Source: Anoplopoma fimbria
Lineage: Eukaryota; Chordata; Actinopteri; Perciformes; Anoplopomatidae
Assembly: GCF_027596085.1 (NCBI RefSeq)
Contig: NC_072450.1
Span: 29,012,947-29,076,946 of the forward strand
Direction: 5' to 3'
Length of the DNA stretch: 64,000 nt
Both the position numbers and the translations under genes were made by a program. How positions within the stretch are numbered: position 1 is the stretch's first letter; each line of letters starts with the position of its first letter. Below the pieces are notes generated by a model. It was not told the DNA's origin, ran no database searches, and saw only the letters and a list, made by a program, of their open reading frames with translations. Shown in pieces: positions 1 to 64,000 of this stretch.

Positions 1-634
1 TCTGTGTACAAGTGTGTCTCGGATGATTTCATTTTGTCACCCTATAGAACTTCTGGTTATTTTCCAGCAGCTACCTCTCAATGCCACCCATATGAAAAGT
101 TGCCTTGTGGAGCTTTAATGTTCTTGTCTGTAGCTGACATATGACACCTCCTGTGTGTTCTGTGACTGACTTTATAGTTCTTTTCACCTAGAAAGTATTT
201 GTTGGAGCTGTTGACAGAGGTGCTGACAGGTTGATTTGAGAGAGTTATGCTCAGTATAGATAACCTTTGAGAACAATGCTTAGGAAATTTCCCAAAACAG
301 TTTTTTATTGTTTTCCGATCAGTTTCAACAACTTTTACAACTTTCCATGAACACACTCTATGTGAATGCATCCAAACTTCTTAATTTGCCTACTAAAATG
401 TATTCCATATTGTCAGCACATCAGGTACCACAGCGCTGTTAATCATCTGACTTCTGTCAGACTCTGTTTCTCTATATCCCCTTCACACATGCTAAACACC
501 CTTCACCGAAGGTTCTTTCCATGGAAGTTAAATTAAACTCCATGAATTAGAGAGAGAAAGATAGCGAGATTAAGAAGCTGAATCAAAGTAACCTTCAATA
601 GAGCGAGCATAGCTTTGGAACAGCTTCCACGTAC
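1..634. other. Intron 3' of the last visible cadherin exon
   Basis: The stretch opens with the donor of exon 14 at its high end. I see no further exon in it: the open frames show no cadherin motifs, and no repeat element is recognisable. Confidence 0.7.
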
Positions 635-55265
<54,631 letters not shown>

Positions 55266-55476
55266 CTGATAAAACACATACGAATACAATCAACAGCTTG
55301 CCTACACTGCTGCGAAGGTGAAAATGAGACGCATTCAACATAGTTTTGTCAATGTTTCAAATCAATTCCATCTAATTCACATTCGACCAGCAGATCAATG
55401 CGTCAGCACATGAGACAAAGATGGAAACCAGCTGCAATACCCGAACAAATATTGATTGATTTGAACCATAAATGCA

Positions 55477-55830
55477 TTACATTACATTACAGTCATTTAG
55501 CAGACGCTTTTATCCAAAGTGACTTACAGTCAGTAGTATATTACATATCATTCACCCATTCACACACTGATGACAGGCTACCATGCAAGGTGCCACCATC
55601 AGACTCTAACTAACATTCATCATCCAGTCCACACCGATGGCAAGCCTTCGGGAGCAACTTGGGGTTAAGTGTCTTGCCCAAGGACACATCGACTGCCGAA
55701 GCCGGGTATCGAACCGCCGATCCTCTGAATGGAGAACGACCCTGCTCGATGGTGAAAGTGAGCTTCCTGTTTCCTGTGATATTTCTACAGTAAAACAGGA
55801 TGTGGCTCTCCACTGCGCCACAGCCGCCCC
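55477..55830 (-). mobile_element. tRNA-derived SINE with L2-type 3' tail, interrupted head
   Basis: On the minus strand the head 'ggggcggctgtggcgcagtgg' (A box) is followed by a foreign segment of about 58 bp. The SINE then resumes with 'gagcagggtcgttctcc' and 'atcggcggttcgatacccg' (B box). The body has 'gtccttgggcaagacac', 'gtgtgtgaatgggtgaatg' and a tail 'gataaaagcgtctgctaaa' like the L2 at 31200, ending in an (ATGTA)-type run. A shared tail lets the LINE machinery copy the SINE. Confidence 0.88.
55748..55805 (+). repeat. 58-bp hairpin module, copy 1 (inside the SINE head)
   Basis: The module begins 'gatggtgaaagtgagcttcc' and ends 'aaaacaggatgtgg'. 'cctgttt' and 'aaacagg' with inner 'ctgt'/'acag' can pair to a stem-loop. 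It splits the tRNA-like head of the SINE between its A and B boxes. Confidence 0.85.
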
Positions 55831-56743
55831 ACATGCGTCACGAGCAAATCAATTTACAGACAAACCCAACGCACCAGTACTAAAAACTATAACCTCACCA
55901 GTGTCATTTTTTACAAGGTTTTTTTTTATCATATCTTTTCATTTCAAAGCATTTCAAATTCAGCTAGGGTGAAAAACTTGAAAAGGGCTGGTTTGATATA
56001 CTGTGAATGACAAAAAAAAACTCTATGGTGGCAGCCATTAAACCCTTTTGGATAAATCCCACTGCATGCACCAGAATAACAGCCTAAACAATGAAAATCA
56101 CATCTTTGGCCAAGTTAGCCTGAGATTGTGTACACCATTTCTTGAGTCTGACATCTGGTAAATGTTGCAAGTGATGACTTTTTTTTTTTTTTTTTTTTTC
56201 TTTTCAATCTGCTGAGCGATGGCTGGACCAGTGTTTGTGTTTCACACTGTGAGCAAAGAGAATTTTCATGTGCAGCCACAAGAGGCCTATTTGTGACTTT
56301 CTTATGAGGTAAGTGGTTTTGATCCCAGGTGCACAATACTGACAACATTTCTAACATAGCGAACAGACCAACATGCACCGGGGCTTTACTCAATGGTAAA
56401 ATGTCATGCGTTTAATGTGAGAGCTATCTTTTTTTTTTTAAAAAGCTAGTTGATTGCTTTCCCCGTGAGCCCCAGGTGTTAATCAGTCCCTGAACAGTTG
56501 CAGAAACACAAACCAGCAGAGATGTGAGGAGCAGTGTTCAGAACGACCCGCAGGGAAACAAAAAAAAAAGATAGATACCGTTCTGGTTACCGCCATATGT
56601 GCATTCGCTGAAGACATAAAGAAAGTTTCACACTAGCCTCCCAGACTTCTAACCGCCCACACCACCCATCCTCCATCACACCCTCCATCATAGAGTACCT
56701 GCAATCTAACAACTTTCAAAGTGAGAACTTGGAGCAGGGTGGT

Positions 56744-56801
56744 GATGGTGAAAGTGAGCTTCCTGTTTCCTGTGATATTTCTACAGTAAAACAGTATGTG
56801 G
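56744..56801 (+). repeat. 58-bp hairpin module, copy 2
   Basis: Identical to 55748-55805 except for one base (acagTatg against acagGatg). It stands in sequence that I do not recognise as a SINE, but it is preceded by 'gagcagggt', the reverse complement of 'accctgctc' that precedes copy 1. Confidence 0.9.
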
Positions 56802-57172
56802 TAGACAGGAATAGTTCTCAGCACAGCACAAGCTTCATGGTTGTGTTGGCCGCAAGTGTGCATAACCATTATTTAGGACATTCTCAAAAAGAATTTATGG
56901 GTGTTTATGTCTGTTGCTGGATTCTGATTTTCTGAACAATGAAAAAATAACAGTATCATAAACTCATCTTTACACTTCAAACAGAAGCATCTAAACAGAA
57001 GGTCAAAGACATATTAGTCATGCAATTTATCAAGAGTTGTAATATTAAAATGCATTAATAGACTGATAGAAACAGTTCAAAGTATGCATTTATTATGCAT
57101 TATAAGTATGCAAAGTAACAACTATGCGTGTATGTACATAATTGGGAAGTCCCTAATGTATATGTATGTATG

Positions 57173-57175
<3 letters not shown>

Positions 57176-57207
<32 letters not shown>
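57176..57207. repeat. (TA)n microsatellite
   Basis: About 16 TA units, preceded by a short TATG-rich run. Confidence 0.95.
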
Positions 57208-57210
<3 letters not shown>

Positions 57211-60200
57211 TAAATCCCATTCAAGCAAACTTGCACTGACATGCATTTCTTATCAGCCCACGCGTACCAAACTGAGCTGAGCTGCTTGCTCTAAAATTCT
57301 CCTTCAGTTTTGTCTTTGTATCTCAAGAGTAGCACTTTGAACTTCAGCTTTGAACTCTCTTTTGGCCTTACACATGCATCTCTGAACCGCTGATGTGCTT
57401 GAAAGCAAAACTTTTCTTGAAAAGGCTGACCTTTCCACCATGTTGACACAAGGGTTCACACTTTACATTCTTGGGACATGTTTCAGTGCTCATAGCGTAA
57501 TACAACACGCCAGGCTCTTTGGGTCATTAGTTAGACGTTAAGAAGTACCTTGGCAAAAGGACAAAGACATGTGAACTAGCAAGGTTAAGCTTAATGATGA
57601 TTAAAATAGCTTAATGATGATTAAAACATTACAATACCATACACCAATACCACGCATACTCCATTTAGAGTTTGGGGAAATTAAGCAATATACTAGTCCA
57701 AGTGAACAAGTATAAATCAATTATTAAATGTCCCCAGTGCAGTTCCCATTGGTTTAATAAACCCTTCTAGTAAGTGTCACCATCTCAAAAAGATGGGGGA
57801 ACTTGAAGGGCACTCGAAGAGCGCATACCTCAACTAAGGCCAATCCATTCCAAAATGTAATGGGTTTTCCCTTGGCCCATGCTGCACCCTTTCACTCAGT
57901 TTAATAAAAAATCCTCAAATTCGTTTTTCTTTTTTTTCATAATCCTACTGACAAACAAAAAAACTAAACAGTAACATATCAGCCTTGGTGCAGAAGTTAC
58001 GGCAGATAACTGCAATGGAGATATGGAAACATATTGATTTTTTACTAAAACACAACCAACTGAAAGGGTCCTTAGAGAGCGCAGGCTTCCACCAATGCCA
58101 TTTCCATAACATAAAAAGAATGTGTGTATGACGCGGGATTACGAGCAGAAGTTAATTACAACCATGAAAATGAAAAGCTAAGAGGCTAAGAAGACATGTC
58201 TCTGTATTGACCTCTGCAATGTTTCAGCACTACATTTTAGCAGCGCCTCACCTACAGACCTACACACTACACACACAACAAGCAGCGCTGACAGAGAAAC
58301 AGTAGTTACAAGTACCTCGGCCAATGTCGATATATAAATGATAAATAGACTATATCAATTCTTAGTCAGGGACACTTCTACTCTCCACCAAAATAACAAA
58401 TATGATTCTTGCTTACCTTTACTGTTTCCAAGACTTTTTTCGCCACAAAAATTCTAATGTGGTGAACTTCACGGCACTAACAAATTACATTAAATACTCC
58501 CCTTCATAGATACTGTTTTGCGGTTCCTAATCACAATCCCATTCTGCCCAACAGTCAGTAGTCTTTACTGAAAAAGTGTACTCAATGAGTGATTGACTAA
58601 CAGGAAGGGGGGTAAACATAATTTGGGTGACCTGATCCTTTAAGTGATGTTGGCATTTTTCATTCGACCAAAGCCTTAGCCTGACAGACTGAAAACAGAC
58701 GGACCCCTCCACCGACCACCATTAACTGTCCGTGTGTATGTACCTTTTTGCTAATTGCGCTTCAAGCTGAGACTAAAAGATGAACTCTGCTGTCGTTTAT
58801 CAATGAGTCATTACTCGCCTGCATGTGGGCGCACATTTAAACGGCAGGTTGTGTAACTCTGACAGCCTGACATGAACGCACATCCCTCTTTCACATACTG
58901 TTCCGGCAAAGCAGCCCAATGATATTCCACTGGAAACAAGGCGCTCTCATTTAGGAGCCGAACGCTGTGATCATGTTCCGTTACTGCCGTCTTTCTGCCT
59001 CAACACCCGTTGAACTAGATCTGCCTGGGAAGATCAGCGATGTGCCGCTGCTCCGCTCGGTTTCGCAGAACTGTTGTTGCAGCATTTGAGTAATTTCAGC
59101 TCACAGTCTGCAAGCCGAGCACTTCCCCTCGGATCAATACCCAAGTCAGGGAAGGGGAGATGCTGTGCTGTGTTTCTTTATTATGTAGTTTCTCTGGGGG
59201 TGCATAGGTCGCATTGATCAAACGGCTTAAACTTGTAGTCTAAGGAAGCTATTTGAAAGATCATTAGATAATTGCTTGTATTTATCTCACCTGAAAGCCA
59301 GAAAGAACAAGGCCTCCTTGTGCATTTGTGCCTGCAATTTGATGGCTAAATTACAGATGCCGTCTGTGCGGTTGAATTTATGCACAACTCTTTTACACGG
59401 GCTGCTAAGCCTCTTTTGTCCCGACTACCCGAATTAACTCCACTTTCTCATTACAGATGCAGACAGATTAATCATTATAGATCCAAATGGAGTTGCCTTA
59501 CAATTAGGCTTATAAGAAGAAGCAGCCTGAAATGGAAACAATAGCTGAAATTGGTATTGGTCTGCTAGACAATCAACTTAGTGACATGCTAAAAAACTTC
59601 CTCCATCTATGGCAGTCTTGAAACAATTAGTTGATTCATCAATTAGTCAAACAACAGCAAATTAAACAATAAATACATTTTGCCACCTGCTCATTTGAGT
59701 TTTAAAATGTCAAACTTGTTGTTGTTGTTGACCCGTTTTCAGTATCTCAGTATCTTTTTATTTAAATATTGTTAACTAAATATCTTTGGGTTTTAGACTG
59801 AGACAAAACATTTGATCTGAAGATTTATAAAAAATAACATATTTGTAAATTTAAGACTTGAAATAATGAAGGTATTACAAAATGAAAACCATGCTTCAAC
59901 TTTAATTTTTACCTCTTTCTTAAATTATTTTATAAACCTTTTTTTTCTTTTAATAAAACAAAACAAAACATTGTTAACAAGGAAGACCTTGGGTTGTTGA
60001 TAATGAGAATAAATATGAAACACATTTTAAATCATACCCTCTAAACTAAAAAGGTATCTGGATTGAATTGGAGTCAAACAATATTACGAAGCTTGTTTAC
60101 AATAAAAGATCAAAAACTAAAAATTATCTCTATTAATTTTCTTCCCAAAAAGACAATGCAGCTAAAACAAATGTCAACACAAGGCCCATTTCAAAACACA

Positions 60201-62017
60201 TTGCACCTTCTAACACTTTACTTATCTCCAATTAATTTGTTTATAACAGTGGAACAAATATATTCAAGATCAACCAAAGTGAAAAAACTACAATCACTTA
60301 CTTTACTTCAGTAAATTGACTTAAATCAGCTTATGGTCTACTGAAATAGAGCATTTAGCTTATTGGTATTTTGAAAACTGCATGTTTTAATAATTTAATA
60401 ATAAATCAAAAGAAAAAGAAATGACGGAAGTTGCTGTGAAGAGATTGTTTGCATGTGAGAAGCTGAACAATCGTGTCACTGTATATTTGTAGGAGAACCC
60501 ACGGAAATGAGGCCTACATTTTCTTAAGATATCATAGGACCGTTGTATGAGAACATATTTGATAATGACATGGTGAAGAAGACAAATGCAATGCCTCTGC
60601 GTCCAGAATAGCGTAAAGCAGATTTATACGTGCATTGCCAGGAATTAATCAGAAAATATTAGGCCTGGCATGATGTCAATAAGTTCATAAGTACACACCA
60701 GGTAGATAATGATTCCATGGCTATAGCATTTTATTTTCAGTAGGCATTTTAAGGCTAATCCAACATAACTTAAACAAATACCTCTCTCTAATGCTTTCAA
60801 GCTGATGCTTGCAGGCTTCTACTGCATGAAGGACTGCCTGTGTGAGTGTGTCTCTATTGAGAGAGAGAAAGTGGAGAGAGATCGAGACGGATCACCGAGA
60901 ATAAAGCAAAACAGCCCAGCAGTGGAGCAGCAGTGAGATGCCTTTTGCTATCACATTTGGGCTCCACCACAACTCTAATTTGGTCGGATCAATGCTGCAA
61001 CCAATTGAAATCAGCCTCAGACATACACCGCCACACACTAATTACTTTTTTAACCTTTTTGTTCTACTTTTTGTTTTAGTTTGTTTTCATTCTGTTGATC
61101 CCGGGGGGAGAGAAAAAACAAATGCGTCCCTTTAGGCCGGAGACAGATGTCAGTTGTGAACATTAATTACTGAATTTAATTATTGAGTTAATTTTGTTTA
61201 TCCAGATAAGGCATAGATGGAGAATGGAGGTGGTAATGGAGTGTGTGTTTGTGTGTTGAATAGTTGCGGACCAGGACGGTCAGCTGATCCAACTGCTGTT
61301 CACTGTTTTATTTATTTGCTGGAATACCTCCTGTCTGATTCCCTGTTACTTACAAAGCTATCTTTCCATTTGCTTGTTTAAATTAGGTGCATGCAAGGGG
61401 TGGAGGTGGGGTCGACGGTGAGCTGCAGTGATAACTGTAGCAGACGTGGCTGCAATGTGAGCACTGAGGCAGATGTGTTCACTATAGCAAGATAATAAGT
61501 CCGGCCTCTGACACTCTTTAATAATGCCATCTTATTAAGGTGGTGGTTTAGACGTGTGTATATGTGAGCAGAGTGTTTCATTTGAACCGATTTTATGAGA
61601 GTTGCTTCTGTCGATATTCATATGTTTTGCAGGGTTTGGCTCTGTTTACCCTGGTAGAGTTTGAAAGCTTGCTTTGTTGAATCTTTAGTATGTTTTTAAA
61701 GGATCGTATTTGGGTTGTGATGTTTACACGGAACATGGAGAAACTAGTATTTATATATGTGAATATGCAATATTCTCCAAGTATCATTGTTAGCAACTAT
61801 TCGGCACTCTTGTTATTTCTGAAAGGACATAGTTAAGTTTCATACTCTCCCGCTGATCCACAACATTATTTATCCTCATCACCACAATTTTGTTTGAATT
61901 TTCACATGTAGATAATCACAACACTGTTGATCATCATGTTTAATTGGTGTCTCTTTTTCACTGACTAATTTGCAAGTAACTTTTAGTTGAAGATGCACCT
62001 GCACAGGTGGCAGCAAG

Positions 62018-62141
62018 TGATCAGAAACCTGGTTGAATTATTTAAATGCCAAAATATTACAGTTGCTATAGGAACATTGCAGATAATGCATAATCAGGCC
62101 TTTCAAAACCAGGGCAAGGCCTTATCCAGGTTTCTGAAACT
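62018..62141. repeat. Imperfect inverted repeat
   Basis: 'cagaaacctggttga' near 62018 pairs with 'ccaggtttctg' near 62127, and a second pair of 'ggcc'-containing words lies inside. It may be a MITE remnant. The 79-codon open frame across it shows no known motif. Confidence 0.4.
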
Positions 62142-62458
62142 GGTGATGGTTATGCATGCAAAAAAACAATTCAAATACTCCAAAAAGATGATCAAACCGA
62201 GGATACGTAAGCAGACACGAAAATGATATATGTTAAACTACAGACACTCCTGTGAAATCCACTGTTTCCAGTTCATTTACTACTAACTGTCAGTACGCCT
62301 GTCTTTAAGGTGCAAGACACAGGATTGGGATCGTTACAAATGCCTCTCAACTCTGTCAACATGGGGCTAACAGTGGATACAACGGCAGTAGTTCTAAAAA
62401 AGACATAACAGTGCACGAGCTATGGATCATTACGGCGTCATCAGCTGTCACCGCAGTG

Positions 62459-63285
62459 TGATAGCAGTGTGTTAGCAGTGATAGATAATAATAATAATAA
62501 TAATAATCAATCCTTTATTAGTCCCAGTGTGTTAGCATTGTGATAGCATAGTGATAGCAGTGTGATAGCAGTGTGATAGCAGTGTGATAGCAGAATGATA
62601 GCAGTGTGATAGCAGTGTGATAGTAGTGTGATAGCAGTGTGATAGCAGTGTGATAGCAGATAGCAGTGTGATAGCAGAATGATAGCAGTGTGATAGCAGT
62701 ATAATAGCAGTGTGATAGCAGTAAGATAGCAGTGTGATAGCAGTGTGATAGCAGTGTTATAGTAGTGTGATAGCAGTAAGATAGTGTGATAGCAGTAAGA
62801 TAGCAGTGTGATAGCAGTAAGATAGCAGTGTGATAGCAGTGTGATAGCAGTGTGATAGTAGTGTGATAGTGTGATAGCATAATGATAGCAGTATGATAGC
62901 AGTATAATAGCAGTGTGATAGCAGTGTGATAGCAGTGTGATAGCAGTAAGATATCAGTGTGATAGCAGTGTGATAGCAGTGTGATAGCAGTAAGATAGCA
63001 GTGTGATAGCAGTGTGATAGTAGTGTGATAGCAGTGTGATAGCAGTGTGATAGCAGTGTTATAGTAGTGTGATAGCAGTGTGATAGCAGTAAGATAGCAG
63101 TGTGATAGCAGTGTGATAGCAGTGTGATAGTAGTGTGATAGCAGTGTGATAGCAGTGTGATAGCATAATGATAGCAGTGTGATAGCATATTGATAGCAGT
63201 GTGATAGCAGTGTGATAGCAGTGTGATAGCAGTGTGATAGCAGTGTGATAGCAGTATAATAGCAGTGTGATAGCAGCAGTAGTGA
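62459..63285 (+). repeat. 11-bp minisatellite, about 70 units
   Basis: The consensus is AGTGTGATAGC. Variants such as AGTGTGATAGT, AGTAAGATAGC, AGAATGATAGC, AGTATAATAGC and ATAATGATAGC recur, and a few units are shortened. Some variant blocks recur in the same order (…AGT, three standard units, then AGTGTTATAGT), which hints at a higher-order repeat. Near its left end it is split by a SINE tail. Confidence 0.95.
62488..62525 (-). mobile_element. SINE 3' tail fragment inside the minisatellite
   Basis: An (ATA)n run and 'caatcctttattagtccc' are the same as the 3' end of the SINE at 47049-47090. The fragment is flanked on both sides by units of the 11-bp repeat, so it is a 5'-truncated insertion into, or a seed of, the array. 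Confidence 0.75.
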
Positions 63286-63348
63286 GGTAGCCAGTGGGGG
63301 AAAGCTCACATGCAGTAGAAGCATGCTCATCTGGCACAACATACACAA

Positions 63349-63407
63349 ACACACACTCTCACACACACACACACACACACATGCACATCTGGCACACACA
63401 CACACAC

Positions 63408-63480
<73 letters not shown>
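63349..63480 (+). repeat. (CA)n microsatellite, interrupted
   Basis: CA tracts interrupted by CTCTCA, TGCACATCTGG and AACA; the longest pure part runs to 63480. Confidence 0.97.
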
Positions 63481-63483
<3 letters not shown>

Positions 63484-64000
63484 GACCTCATTCTCCGCTC
63501 AGATAGAGATTACTCCAATATATTTTTTACCTAGAAAACTGTTCTTTCTGTCAGAATGTAAAATACAGCTCCTAGAGAACTAAGAATTCCGACAAAGTTC
63601 AGTGCTTGATGACCGTGAAGCTTTACATGGGGTCACTCAACCAAGTGCTGTAATTAAACATTGCTAATCTCATTTCAAGGAGGTTTAAGGTGAAAATGTT
63701 TTCAAAATTAAACATATTATGTATAATAAGTGTCCTTCACTGTAGTGAATGGATATAATACTAATTTTAGTAGCCTGCCCTTTACTTCATGGGACCTTTA
63801 TTCCTGCTCTATGATGAGACTGTGTCGTTGTTCTCGTTAGCTCAATACATGGAAAGCAGGGACTGAGAGTGACTGAGAAATAAAGGTTTGGATGTGAGAA
63901 ATTGCCTTACAACAACAACAAATCCAAGCGTACACATTTATCTGTGTGTATGTGCTGCAAACAGAGAAATAACTGTCATTACATTATTGCCTTAACATAA

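Larger units (their letters stand above)
55266..64000. other. Sequence 5' of the most upstream visible exon
   Basis: Probably a long intron, since the exon at 55123-55265 starts inside a codon. I found no cadherin motif or other coding sequence. It holds a SINE (55477-55830), a repeated 58-bp module, a TA tract, an 11-bp minisatellite (about 62450-63285) and a CA tract. From 57210 to 61980 nothing recognisable was seen. Confidence 0.65.

Noticed and set aside
62459..63285. CRISPR array
   Set aside because: The units are contiguous 11-mers without unique spacers, in a vertebrate genome.
62518..63480. 320-codon minus-strand open frame rich in Leu-Ser-His-Cys-Tyr
   Set aside because: It is only the 11-bp minisatellite and CA tract read in a frame without stops; the peptide simply repeats every 11 residues.
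55266..64000. First exon, signal peptide or promoter of the cadherin gene
   Set aside because: No open frame with a signal peptide or EC motif was found, and the first visible exon starts inside a repeat, so several exons must lie further upstream.

Overview
The window is vertebrate DNA, almost certainly from a ray-finned (teleost) fish. It has short exons in long introns with GT-AG splice sites. It also has many long (CA)n/(GT)n tracts, Tc1-type DNA transposons, L2/CR1-type LINE fragments, a DIRS-like fragment, and tRNA-derived SINEs, one with an L2-like 3' tail. A more precise taxon cannot be read from the sequence.

The only protein-coding gene I can support lies on the minus strand from 55265 down to 635. 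Fourteen exons join in phase through 13 GT-AG introns and give about 950 codons: eight cadherin (EC) repeats, the first lacking its first strand, plus part of a ninth. The order and wording of the repeats fit the Drosophila CadN / vertebrate Hz-cadherin ('neural-cadherin-like', non-chordate-type classic cadherin) family. They do not fit CDH23, PCDH15, FAT, DCHS or CELSR. Both ends of the gene lie outside the window. The signal peptide and first EC repeats would be beyond 64000, and the last EC repeats, EGF/LamG modules, membrane segment and catenin-binding tail would be below position 1. Everything else here is intron or 5' intronic/intergenic sequence.

Layout: 1-634, intron 3' of the last visible exon. 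635-5363, four exons (EC-f to EC-i), one with a 1-base frameshift in a G run. 5364-13227, intron with two microsatellites and a perfect 66-bp hairpin. 13228-13371, exon. 13372-22535, repeat-rich intron with LINE, DIRS-like and decayed Tc1 remnants. 22536-35751, eight exons in introns of 0.3-4.8 kb with an L2 fragment and a hAT-like MITE. 40033-40205, exon. 40206-55122, a 14.9-kb intron carrying a near-intact Tc1 element (51742-53370), a Tc1 MITE and two SINEs. 55123-55265, the most 5' exon seen. 55266-64000, no exon recognised; it holds a SINE with an inserted hairpin module, an 11-bp minisatellite of about 0.8 kb and a terminal CA tract.

Points worth a second look: the frameshift in the cadherin exon at 2935-2939 and a matching homopolymer loss in the Tc1 transposase; long CA tracts just inside the 5' splice sites of two cadherin exons; degenerate calcium-binding motifs at one EC junction; the 66-bp palindrome; and a 58-bp hairpin module shared by 55748-55805 and 56744-56801. 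I found no sign of a new enzymatic, defence or mobile system beyond these.
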